Source of the DNA: Streptosporangiaceae bacterium
GTDB taxonomy: Bacteria > Actinomycetota > Actinomycetes > Streptosporangiales > Streptosporangiaceae
Assembly (NCBI GenBank): GCA_019239975.1
Contig: JAFAZE010000003.1
Span: forward strand, 1 to 64,000
Direction: 5' to 3'
DNA: 64,000 bases
Shown here: one piece after another, positions 57,663-64,000 of the stretch
How positions within the stretch are numbered: the first letter of the stretch is position 1
How the letters are laid out: every line of letters starts with the position of its first letter
Program-made: the position numbers and the translations under genes
Notes under the pieces: model-generated
What the model was told of the DNA's origin: nothing
Seen by the model: only the letters and a program-made list of their open reading frames with translations
Databases searched by the model: none

Positions 57663-58175
57663 ACTTATGCCAGGGCGGCGAGTGAGGGAAACCCGGGCAG
57701 GCTGATCGAGGGCGTCGACGAGGCGACGATACGCAAGGTCCAGGACGGCCTCGCCCGCAGCGAGTCCGAAGGGCAGCGGCGGATGCGCGAGCTGCACGGC
57801 GGGTCCGCCGGCAACCTGGAGATCTCGCCCAACCTCTGGGCAGGCGTCGGCCTCGTGCGCGGCGGAGCGGGCACGGCACTTGTCGGCAGCCACACCGACG
57901 TCGCTGACCGCATCGAGGAGTACGCCTCGCTGGGAATCTCGCAGTTCATCCTCTCCGGGCACCCGCATCTGGAGGAGGCGTACTGGTTCGGCGAGGGCGT
58001 GCTGCCGATCCTGGCCTCGCGCGGCCTGTGGGCGCATCCGGCGCCGGAAAGCCTGGACGGCACGCAGAACGCGACGCCGTTCGCCCCGACTACCGGTTCC
58101 CGGCAAGAGGCTTCCGGTTCCCGGCAAGAGGGTGGCGAGCGCGGCGGCGCCCGGCAGCCCGCGGCGGCATCGTGA
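57663..58175 (+). pseudogene. Alkanesulfonate monooxygenase (SsuD-like LLM), C-terminal fragment
   Basis: The open frame starts after a TAG at 57660 without a start codon and reads [80 protein letters not shown]. These are the C-terminal blocks of SsuD-type FMNH2-dependent monooxygenases (family length about 360-380). About 200 N-terminal residues are gone. The tail after residue 140 has a [12 protein letters not shown] repeat from an 18-bp DNA duplication. AT-rich promoter-like sequence (57640-57665) lies directly before the break, so an internal deletion from near the start is likely. The downstream reductase gene overlaps by GTGA and may still be expressed. Confidence 0.85.
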
Positions 58176-58681
58176 CCCGAATCGCCGTCGTCACCGGCAA
58201 CCCGAAGCCAGCGTCCCGCACGCTCGCCGTCGCGGTCGCCGTCGCCGACGCGCTGGCCGCCGGGATCGGCGCCCCGGCCGGCGACCGCCTCGTGGTCGAC
58301 CTTGCCGAGCACGCGCCCAGCCTGTTCGACTGGTCGGCGCCTGAGCTGTCCCGGCTGACCGCCGAGGTGGCCGCCGCGGACGTCGCCGTCTTCGCCTCGC
58401 CGACCTACAAGGCCGCCTACACCGGCATGCTGAAGGCGTTCCTCGACCGCTACGGCTCGAACGGCCTGGCGGGTACCGTCGCGATCCCGGTGATGACCGG
58501 CGGGCGGGCCGGCCACGCCCTGGCCGTCGAGGTGCACCTGCGCCCGGTACTCGTCGAGCTCGGCGCGACCGTCCCGGCACGCGGCCTGTTCGTCACCGAG
58601 CCCGAGCTTCCCGCCCTGGACGCGGTGGTCGCCACATGGGCGTCGACCGCCGTCCCGCTCGTCAAGCGGGCGCTGACCTGA
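58172..58681 (+). CDS. NADPH-dependent FMN reductase (SsuE/MsuE-like)
   Basis: This 169-residue flavodoxin-fold enzyme begins at GTG 58172 ([20 protein letters not shown]). It carries [20 protein letters not shown], the FMN-binding block of SsuE/MsuE-type reductases that supply reduced FMN to sulfonate monooxygenases, and [20 protein letters not shown]. The 4-base overlap with the SsuD relic confirms that the two were a functional pair. With SsuD broken, it may now serve other flavin-dependent enzymes nearby (LLM at 63888, SfnB-like at 60602). Confidence 0.9.
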   Translation: MTRIAVVTGNPKPASRTLAVAVAVADALAAGIGAPAGDRLVVDLAEHAPSLFDWSAPELSRLTAEVAAADVAVFASPTYKAAYTGMLKAFLDRYGSNGLAGTVAIPVMTGGRAGHALAVEVHLRPVLVELGATVPARGLFVTEPELPALDAVVATWASTAVPLVKRALT

Positions 58682-58709
58682 ACAAAACGGGCTGAACGAG
58701 CTCAGGTAC

Positions 58710-58827
58710 CCTCAGCGGGCCGCTCGACGTCGTCGCGGCCTGGTAGCGGCCGACGACGGCACCCGGCGGCAGCGCGGAGAGTCACCCGCCACGGGTGGGG
58801 AAGCGCCCGTGAGCCTGAGGTAAGGCT
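58710..58827 (+). ncRNA. Structured leader, riboswitch-like, before the antiporter
   Basis: An outer stem CCTCAG (58710-58715)/CTGAGG (58815-58820), extended by GGGC/GCCC, encloses two hairpins: GTCGTC-C-GGCC (58730-58740) with GGCC-GACGAC (58748-58757), and CACCCG-CC-A-CGGGTG (58784-58797). The 3' side can instead form AGCCT-GAGGTA-AGGCT (58812-58827), which competes with the outer stem. A junction of helices with an alternative 3' hairpin upstream of an ion antiporter is the architecture of a riboswitch. It matches no class I can name; c-di-AMP and Na+/Li+ classes are the ones to test first. Confidence 0.35.
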
Positions 58828-58857
58828 TGACTCATCGGTGGCCGGAAGGGGGGCCCG

Positions 58858-58881
58858 ATGACCAGAGCCACGTCAGGCTGA
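58858..58881 (+). CDS. Possible leader peptide MTRATSG
   Basis: ATG 58858 is preceded by a strong Shine-Dalgarno (GGAAGGGGGG) and encodes seven residues, ending at TGA 58879-58881, nine bases before the antiporter start. The antiporter itself has only a weak ribosome-binding site, so re-initiation after this mini-ORF is plausible. Confidence 0.35.
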   Translation: MTRATSG

Positions 58882-58890
58882 GCGGGCGCC

Positions 58891-60057
58891 ATGAATCTCA
58901 CCCTGGCGCTGGAAGACCTGGTGGCGGTGGCGCTGGTGGCCGCGCTCACACCGCTCGTGGTCGCCGTCCTGCCGGGTCCCCGGATCCCGCAGGTCGTCAT
59001 CCTCCTGGCCGGCGGCGTCCTGATCGGCCCGCACGTGCTGGGCCTGGCGGATACCTCCAGCCTGCAGCTGCTGTCCAATATCGGGCTCGGCTTCCTGTTC
59101 CTGCTCGCAGGTTATGAGCTGGATCCGCAGCTGCTGGGGCAGCGGCCGGGCATGCTGGCCATCGCCGGCTGGCTGATCTCGGCGGTGATCGCCGTCGGCG
59201 TGACGGCGGCGCTGACGGCCGCTGGCTACGTCAAGGACTACGTGCCGATCGGGCTGGCGCTGACCACCACGGCACTGGGCACGCTGCTGCCCATCCTCCG
59301 GGACAACGACATGCTCGGCGGCCGGTTCGGCCAGGACATCTACACCGCGGGCGCCGTTGGCGAACTCTTCCCGATCATCATCATCGCGGTCTTCCTCACC
59401 CAGCGGGGGCATCTCGTCGCGCTCGCCTCGGTCGCGCTGGTCGGGGTGCTCGCCATCGTGCTCTCGGCGCTGCCCTGGGCGACGAGGAGCACCGCGGTAC
59501 AGCGGATCGTCCGGGAGGGCCAGGAATCGACCGGGCAGACCACGCTGCGCTGGGCCATAGTGCTGCTCTTCCTGCTGCTGTTCGTCGCGAGCAAGTTCGG
59601 CCTGGACGTGGTCCTCGGCGCCGTGCTGGCCGGGATCGTCATGCGCGGCTGGACGCGCCGCATCAAGATGGACACCAGCAGCCTCGAGCGCAAGCTGGAC
59701 GCGGTGGGCTACGGGGTGTTCATCCCTATCTTCTTCATCACCTCGGGAATGAACCTCGACCTGAAGGCGGTCAGCCAGAACCCGGCGCGCCTGCTGATCT
59801 TCTTCGTGCTGCTGCTCGTCGTCCGGGGCCTGCCCTCGCTGCTGGTCTACCGGCGGGCGCTCCCGCTCCGGCAGCGGGTGGAGATGACGTTCATCACGGC
59901 CACCACCCTGCCGCTGCTCATCGCGCTGACCGAGATCGGCAGGCAGGACGGCGTCATGCTCCCCGCGAACGTCGCCGCCCTCGTCGGCGCGGGCGTGCTC
60001 TCCGTCCTCGTGTACCCGCTCATCGCCGTCGGACTGCACCGAACGGCGGCGGCTTAG
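58891..60057 (+). CDS. Cation/proton antiporter, CPA2 family
   Basis: This 388-residue membrane protein has about 12 TM helices: VVILLAGGVLIGPHVLGLAD, LLSNIGLGFLFLLAGYELDP (the FLFLAGxE block of CPA2), ALTTTALGTLLPILRDNDML (ion-binding helix region), and ASKFGLDVVLGAVLAGIVMR. It exchanges Na+ or K+ for protons. There is no cytosolic TrkA-N/RCK domain, unlike KefB/C. ATG 58891 has a weak Shine-Dalgarno. The leader (58710-58827) appears structured and a mini-ORF precedes it. Its position inside a sulfur-related gene group is probably incidental. Confidence 0.9.
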   Translation: MNLTLALEDLVAVALVAALTPLVVAVLPGPRIPQVVILLAGGVLIGPHVLGLADTSSLQLLSNIGLGFLFLLAGYELDPQLLGQRPGMLAIAGWLISAVIAVGVTAALTAAGYVKDYVPIGLALTTTALGTLLPILRDNDMLGGRFGQDIYTAGAVGELFPIIIIAVFLTQRGHLVALASVALVGVLAIVLSALPWATRSTAVQRIVREGQESTGQTTLRWAIVLLFLLLFVASKFGLDVVLGAVLAGIVMRGWTRRIKMDTSSLERKLDAVGYGVFIPIFFITSGMNLDLKAVSQNPARLLIFFVLLLVVRGLPSLLVYRRALPLRQRVEMTFITATTLPLLIALTEIGRQDGVMLPANVAALVGAGVLSVLVYPLIAVGLHRTAAA

Positions 60058-60599
60058 CCGCAGCCCGGCGGCTCGCCGTCGCTGAGCGACGTGTAGCCGC
60101 CGCGCCAGAACACCAGCGGCCGTCCCGCGTGCCCGCCGGTATCCACGTGCCGCACCCGGCCCACGATGATCTCGTGATCCCCGCCGGGCAGGGAGTGTTC
60201 CACGGTGCATTCGAGGACGGCGAGCACGCCGTCCAGGCGGGGGCTGCCGGTCGGGCCCCTGCGGTGCCGCACTCCGTCCCACGCCGCGGCCAGCCCGCGT
60301 CGCGCGAAGTTGGCCGACAGGTGCCGCTGCCGCGCCGCCAGCACGTTGACCACGAAGGCCCCATGGCTCCGCACCGCGTCCAGCGTAAGGCTCGACAGGC
60401 CGAAACAGACGATGACCAGCGGCGGGTCCAGCGACAGCGACGTGACCGCGCTGGCGGTGGTGCCCACCGGCTCACCGCCGGCGCCGACCGAGGTGACGAC
60501 CGTGACCCCGGTCGCGAAGTGGCCCATGGCGTGCCGGAACTCGGCGGCCGAGACGCCGCCGGCGGAAAGCCCCGCGACAGGGTCGTCCACTGCCGTCAT
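60054..60599 (-). CDS. Flavin reductase-like FMN-binding protein
   Basis: This 181-residue protein of the flavin_reduct family shows FRHAMGHFATGVTVVTSVGA, GTTASAVTSLSLDPPLVIVC, and a HEIIVGRVRHVD C-terminal block with GGDH. It provides reduced FMN/FAD to two-component monooxygenases. It directly follows the SfnB-like gene (2-base gap), so the two were probably a monooxygenase-reductase pair in sulfone or thiophene-type desulfurisation. It is convergent with the antiporter, with the last 4 bases overlapping. Confidence 0.88.
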   Translation of the reverse strand: MTAVDDPVAGLSAGGVSAAEFRHAMGHFATGVTVVTSVGAGGEPVGTTASAVTSLSLDPPLVIVCFGLSSLTLDAVRSHGAFVVNVLAARQRHLSANFARRGLAAAWDGVRHRRGPTGSPRLDGVLAVLECTVEHSLPGGDHEIIVGRVRHVDTGGHAGRPLVFWRGGYTSLSDGEPPGCG

Positions 60600-60601
60600 C
60601 G

Positions 60602-61126
60602 TCAGATCTGGCCGTGGTTGGGCGGCAGCACGTCGTTGAGCAGGAAGTTGCCGATGTGGTGATATTTCCAGGCGACCGGGTCATGGCTGGCGTGTGTGCG
60701 GGCGTTGCGCCAGTGACGGCTGAGGTCGTAGCGCTCGTCGGCGGCGCTCGCGCCGCTCAGCGAGAACAGGTCGCCGGCCACCTCGACGGCGACCTCGCTC
60801 GCGAACGCCTTCGCCTGGGCGACGGCGAGCGAGCCGCGGGCGGCCTCGGCCGGGACGTCCCGCTCGACGAGCGCAAGAACGAGCCAGCCGGAGTCGTCGA
60901 GCGCGCTGACCCCGATCCAGCGGGCCGTGAGCGCGCCGGCGCGGGAGGCCGGCACGGTGATCGCGAGCAGCCCGCTGGCGTCCAGCGCCGCGAGCTCGGC
61001 GGCCGGCACCCGGCCGGCGCGGTCGCGCTCGATCGTCCCGTCCGCGGTCGACTCCGCGTATCTCCTGGCCGCGCCTATCGCCTCGTCCGCGGTCCGTATT
61101 ACGGTGGCAGAAGGGGCTGTGGTCAC
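60602..61126 (-). pseudogene. SfnB/DszC-like flavin monooxygenase with central deletion
   Basis: The protein reads as the N-terminus of an acyl-CoA-dehydrogenase-fold monooxygenase (TADEAIGAARRYAESTADGT, RVPAAELAALDASGLLAITV) joined in frame to its C-terminus (AVAQAKAFASEVAVEVAGDL, YDLSRHWRNARTHASHDPVA, WKYHHIGNFLLNDVLPPNHG). The family has about 400 residues; only 174 are here, and the middle with the flavin- and substrate-binding domains is missing (join near residues 62-75). The frame is clean, so a shortened protein could be made but cannot be an active monooxygenase. The reductase gene follows at once. An AT-rich palindrome (61175-61188) lies in its promoter region. Confidence 0.8.
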
Positions 61127-61316
61127 GGTCCCAGGGTGCCATCGGTGCGGGTCAAAGTCAATAATTACGATCTTTTTAGTAGACTAAACGGGCCGGGCGC
61201 TGCCCCCTCGGCATCCGGTTACGCGCAGTGCATGGCGTACGTTCCGGGTGCGATAGGCTGACCCGGCCATATCCGCTGATCGGTAGCGGAAAGTGCGGGG
61301 AGGGCAGGGACACCTG
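61127..61316. promoter_or_regulatory. Divergent promoter region with TTTAGTAGACTAAA palindrome
   Basis: Between the SfnB-like gene and the binding-protein gene, AT-rich sequence (61160-61190) carries TTTAGTAGACTAAA (61175-61188): 6-base perfect arms around AG. ACTAAAC also occurs in the AT-rich sequence before the SsuD relic (57645-57651), so a common sulfur regulator is possible. The binding-protein ATG is preceded by AGGGAGGGCAGGGA. Confidence 0.45.
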
Positions 61317-62195
61317 ATGAGACGGATCGTGCTCGCAGCGGCGGCCGCCGCCAGCGTCGGGCTCGCCGCGGCGTGCGCCAGCTCCAGCAGCAGCCCCGGC
61401 AGCGGCGGCACGGGAAGCAGCCCGGCCGCCGCGGCGGCGGGCAGCTGCACCTATTCCGCCATCCAGCCGGAACTTTACGCCAGGGGCTTCCTCACGGTCG
61501 CGACCGACCAGCCGGCGTACCCGCCGTGGTTCGAGAACAACCAGCCGTCCAACGGCAAGGGATACGAAAGTGCCGTCGCCTACGCGGTGGCCGCGCAGCT
61601 CGGCTTCCCGAGGTCCCAGGTCAAGTGGGCGTACGAGCCGTTCAACAGCTCCTACGCGCCGGGGCCGAAGAAGTTCGACTTCGACATCAACGAGATCTCG
61701 GTGAGCCCGCAGCGGGCACAGGTCGTCTCGTTCTCGGACAGCTACTACGACGTGCAGCAGGCGCTGGTCGCGATCAAGGGCAGCCCGATCGTCACGAAGC
61801 ACAGCCCGGCCGACCTGAAGACCTACGTCTACGGCGACCAGATCGGCACGACCAGCCTCGCCTTCATCAACGGCGAGATCCAGCCGGCGGCGACGCCGAA
61901 GGTGTTCGAGTCGCTCAACGACGTGAAGCAGGCGCTGCAGAACAAGCAGATCGCGGCGTTCGTCACCGACACGCCCACCGCGCAGTACATCTCCTCCTCA
62001 CAGATCCCGAACTCGGTCATGGTCGCCCAGTTCCCGTCCACCGGAGAGCACTACGGGCTTCTGTTCAGCAGGGGCGACCCGCTGGTGAGCTGCGTCAACC
62101 ACGCGCTGGCCACGCTGAGGGCCAACGGCACCCTGCACCAGCTGCAGGCGAAGTACCTGCAGCTTTACCTGTCCGTCCCGACCATCCAGCCGTAA
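61317..62195 (+). CDS. Polar amino-acid ABC importer, substrate-binding lipoprotein
   Basis: This 292-residue family 3 solute-binding protein has a signal with lipobox (VLAAAAAASVGLAAACASSS, Cys20), a Ser/Gly linker, then GFLTVATDQPAYPPWFENNQ, NGKGYESAVAYAVAAQLGFP, FDFDINEISVSPQRAQVVSF and IAAFVTDTPTAQYI. This is the pattern of amino-acid-binding proteins (cystine, glutamate and similar). The permease starts 5 bases after its stop. Given the sulfur-related neighbours, cystine or another sulfur-containing solute is a reasonable but unproven guess. Confidence 0.88.
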   Translation: MRRIVLAAAAAASVGLAAACASSSSSPGSGGTGSSPAAAAAGSCTYSAIQPELYARGFLTVATDQPAYPPWFENNQPSNGKGYESAVAYAVAAQLGFPRSQVKWAYEPFNSSYAPGPKKFDFDINEISVSPQRAQVVSFSDSYYDVQQALVAIKGSPIVTKHSPADLKTYVYGDQIGTTSLAFINGEIQPAATPKVFESLNDVKQALQNKQIAAFVTDTPTAQYISSSQIPNSVMVAQFPSTGEHYGLLFSRGDPLVSCVNHALATLRANGTLHQLQAKYLQLYLSVPTIQP

Positions 62196-62199
62196 CCGC

Positions 62200-63087
62200 G
62201 TGAACGAGGAAACACCCGGGTCGGTGCTCGTCACCAGCCGCGGGCCCCGGCTGCTCGCGGGCGCGAGCGGCCGCCGCGGTGTGGTGCTGTCCACCGCGTC
62301 CACCGTGATCGTCATCGCCGCGCTCGCGGCGATCTTCCTGCTGGCGCCGGGCAGCCGCCAGGTCCGGCACACGTTCCTGAACCCGGCCGACATGTGGCAC
62401 GCACTGCTCGGCGACCCGAGGCACGGCTACTACTCGGTCGGCGAGGCGCTGTGGCTGAACATCCGGATGTTCCTCGCCGCGGAGGTGCTCATCCTGATCC
62501 TGGCGCTGGCCGTCGCCGTGATCAGGCAGTCCACCGGACCGGTGATGCTGCCGCTGCGCGTGATCAGCACAGTGTACGTGGACGTGGCCCGCGGCGTTCC
62601 GCTGATCCTCATCATCTACGCGCTCGGGTACGGCCTGCCCGCGCTGAGCCTGCGGTTCGTCTCGTCGCAGTCGGCCGCGGTGTACGGCGTGGCGGCGCTC
62701 GTGATCTCCTACTCGGCGTACGTGTCGGAGGTGTACCGCGCCGGCATCAACTCGGTGCACCAGAGCCAGGTGGCGGCCGCCCGCTCGCTCGGCCTGTCGC
62801 ACTGGGCATCGCTGCGCTTCGTGATCCTGCCGCAGGCGGTCAGGAACATCATCCCGCCGCTGCTGAACGACTTCATCAGCCTGCAGAAGGACACCGCTCT
62901 CGTCGGCGTGCTCGGTGCCATCGAGGCGAACAAGGCCGCCGAGCTGTACAGCGACACGACGTTCAACTACTCCAGCTACGTGGTCGCGGCGATCCTGTTC
63001 CTCATCCTGACGATCCCGCTCGCCCGGTTCACGGACCATCTCATCGCACGCGACCGCGGCCGCAGGCTGGCGGGGGGCGCCCGATGA
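62200..63087 (+). CDS. Polar amino-acid ABC importer permease
   Basis: This 295-residue HisM/GlnP-type permease starts at GTG 62200. It has an N-terminal TM (TASTVIVIAALAAIFLLAPG) and a core with ALWLNIRMFLAAEVLILILA, VYVDVARGVPLILIIYALGY and the EAA-type loop SQVAAARSLGLSHWASLRFV. The ATPase gene overlaps its stop by ATGA, so the three genes form an operon. It moves the solute captured by the upstream lipoprotein into the cell. Confidence 0.92.
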   Translation: MNEETPGSVLVTSRGPRLLAGASGRRGVVLSTASTVIVIAALAAIFLLAPGSRQVRHTFLNPADMWHALLGDPRHGYYSVGEALWLNIRMFLAAEVLILILALAVAVIRQSTGPVMLPLRVISTVYVDVARGVPLILIIYALGYGLPALSLRFVSSQSAAVYGVAALVISYSAYVSEVYRAGINSVHQSQVAAARSLGLSHWASLRFVILPQAVRNIIPPLLNDFISLQKDTALVGVLGAIEANKAAELYSDTTFNYSSYVVAAILFLILTIPLARFTDHLIARDRGRRLAGGAR

Positions 63088-63881
63088 TATCCCGAACGAG
63101 CGGTGGCGATTCCCCGGCGGCGGATACCCCTCCCGCCGCGGCGGCCCTGGAGATCCGCGGCCTGCACAAGTCGTTCGGCGCGAACGAGGTGCTGCGCGGC
63201 ATCGACCTGTCGGTCGCCGCGCACGAGGTGATCTGCCTGATCGGCGCCTCCGGCTCGGGCAAGTCAACGCTGCTGCGCTGCGTCAACCTGCTCGAGCCGG
63301 TCAGCGCCGGATCGGTCTACCTGGCCGGCCAGGAGATCACCCGCCCCGGCGTCAACGAGAACCTGGTGCGCACGCACATCGGGATCGTCTTCCAGTCGTT
63401 CAACCTGTTCCCGCACATGACCGTGCTGCGGAACGTGACGCTCGGGCCGGCCAGGGTGCTGCGCACGCCCCGCGCGGAGGCGGTGCGGCAGGCCCGCGCG
63501 CTGCTGGACCGGTTCGGCCTGCTGGACAAGGCCGGCGATTACCCGGACCGGCTCTCCGGCGGCCAGCAGCAGCGGGTGGCGATCGTCCGCGCGCTTGCGA
63601 TGCGCCCGCGCATCCTGCTGCTGGACGAGGTGACCAGCGCCCTCGACCCCGAACTCGTCGCGGAGGTGCTCGACGTCATCAGGGAGCTCGCCGAGGGCGG
63701 CATGACGATGCTCATCGCCACCCACGAGATGGGATTCGCCCGGGACATAGCCAGCCGCGTGTGCTTCCTCGCCGACGGCCGGATCGTCGAGGAAGCCCCG
63801 CCGGCGCAGCTGTTCACGGAGCCCCGCGACGAGCGTACCCAGCGCTTCCTGCGCCGCATCACCGAAGCCGGCCGTCTCTAG
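63084..63881 (+). CDS. Polar amino-acid ABC importer ATPase
   Basis: This 265-residue ATPase is of the GlnQ/HisP type: Walker A LIGASGSGKSTLLRCVNLLE, Q-loop IGIVFQSFNLFPHMTV, signature DRLSGGQQQRVAIVRALAMR, Walker B ILLLDEVTSALDPELV and H-loop LIATHEMGFARDIA. ATG 63084 overlaps the permease stop. The catalytic Glu is present (LLDEVTSALD). The operon is followed by a convergent LLM gene 6 bases away, with no obvious terminator between them. Confidence 0.93.
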   Translation: MISRTSGGDSPAADTPPAAAALEIRGLHKSFGANEVLRGIDLSVAAHEVICLIGASGSGKSTLLRCVNLLEPVSAGSVYLAGQEITRPGVNENLVRTHIGIVFQSFNLFPHMTVLRNVTLGPARVLRTPRAEAVRQARALLDRFGLLDKAGDYPDRLSGGQQQRVAIVRALAMRPRILLLDEVTSALDPELVAEVLDVIRELAEGGMTMLIATHEMGFARDIASRVCFLADGRIVEEAPPAQLFTEPRDERTQRFLRRITEAGRL

Positions 63882-63887
63882 CGCGGC

Positions 63888-64000
63888 TCAGCGCAGCGCC
63901 GGGATGATGTTGTCGCCGTAGGCGGCCAGGGTCTTTTCCTCCTCGTCGTGCATGAGGTAGAGGGCGAACTGGCCGACGCCTATCTCCTCGAGCTCGCGCA
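63888..64000 (-). CDS. LLM-class flavin-dependent oxidoreductase, C-terminus (partial)
   Basis: The frame enters from the right edge and ends at TGA 63888-63890. The visible residues (RELEEIGVGQFALYLMHDEE, then EKTLAAYGDNIIPALR) match the C-terminal helix of a luciferase-like, probably F420- or FMN-dependent oxidoreductase (xELxxIGVxQFAIYLMHDxxExTLxAYGxxVIPxLR). Most of the gene is outside the window, so cofactor and substrate cannot be stated. The FMN reductases nearby could supply it if it uses FMN. Confidence 0.75.
   Translation of the reverse strand, partial: RELEEIGVGQFALYLMHDEEEKTLAAYGDNIIPALR

Noticed and set aside
57663-64000. Complete desulfurisation operon
   Set aside because: The two monooxygenases that would do the chemistry are truncated, so it is described as decayed.

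Overview
The window is high-GC DNA (long GC-rich ORFs on both strands, GTG/TTG starts, ATGA/GTGA stop-start overlaps) from an actinobacterium. The gene set (DevR/DevS, DUF1707, WYL, MMPL, tricorn, F420/LLM-type enzymes, LysE, XRE/MmyB-like regulator) fits a soil actinomycete of the Streptosporangiales/Streptomycetales type. No rRNA, tRNA, CRISPR array or replication origin was recognised. It is an accessory-rich chromosomal arm: small functional modules separated by decayed genes and mobile-element debris.

Region 1 (1-6.6 kb) is a nest of mobile elements: the 3' end of a transposase, a pair of overlapping Tn554-type tyrosine recombinases, and a broken Tn3 transposase into which the pair is inserted, next to a truncated acyl-CoA synthetase. 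Region 2 (6.7-12 kb) is a hypoxia/redox module: a universal stress protein, DevR, DevS with both residues of the haem pocket conserved, and a di-haem cytochrome b protein, with two DevR-box-like sites. Region 3 (12-15 kb) is a graveyard of gene fragments. Region 4 (15-24 kb) holds a MarR-controlled multidrug exporter, a methyltransferase, a lipoprotein, an aldo/keto reductase, two dienelactone hydrolases around a DUF6295 gene, and a transposase wreck.

Region 5 (24-36 kb) starts with a stand-alone second DNA clamp (DnaN) carrying an unusual charged insertion, then two DUF1707 membrane proteins, an ArsR-TM-sensor operon closed by a strong hairpin, an MMPL exporter, a WYL regulator divergent from an epoxide hydrolase, and several broken genes. 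Region 6 (36.8-43 kb) is an NMT1/SsuA-type ABC importer divergent from a CitA/CitB-type two-component system that probably controls it. Region 7 (43-55 kb) has a DUF885 peptidase, a gamma-glutamyltransferase, a DrrA/B-like exporter linked to a DesK/DesR-like two-component system, and a tricorn-type protease. Region 8 (55-64 kb) has LysE, an FMN-dependent 2-hydroxy-acid oxidase, and a partly decayed sulfur-scavenging set (SsuD tail, FMN reductase, flavin reductase, internally deleted SfnB-like protein, polar amino-acid ABC importer, LLM oxidoreductase) around a cation/proton antiporter with a structured leader.

Non-coding structure is rich: a family of palindromes sharing ATGATC/GATCAT ends (46.7, 50.4, 54.6 kb), paired GGGGCC...GGCCCC hairpins in five doublets or halves (46.9, 47.0, 55.4 kb), a 66-base nested hairpin at 44.5 kb, and several exact 19-20 bp tandem duplications. 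These, the extra sliding clamp and the antiporter leader are the least explained parts of the window.
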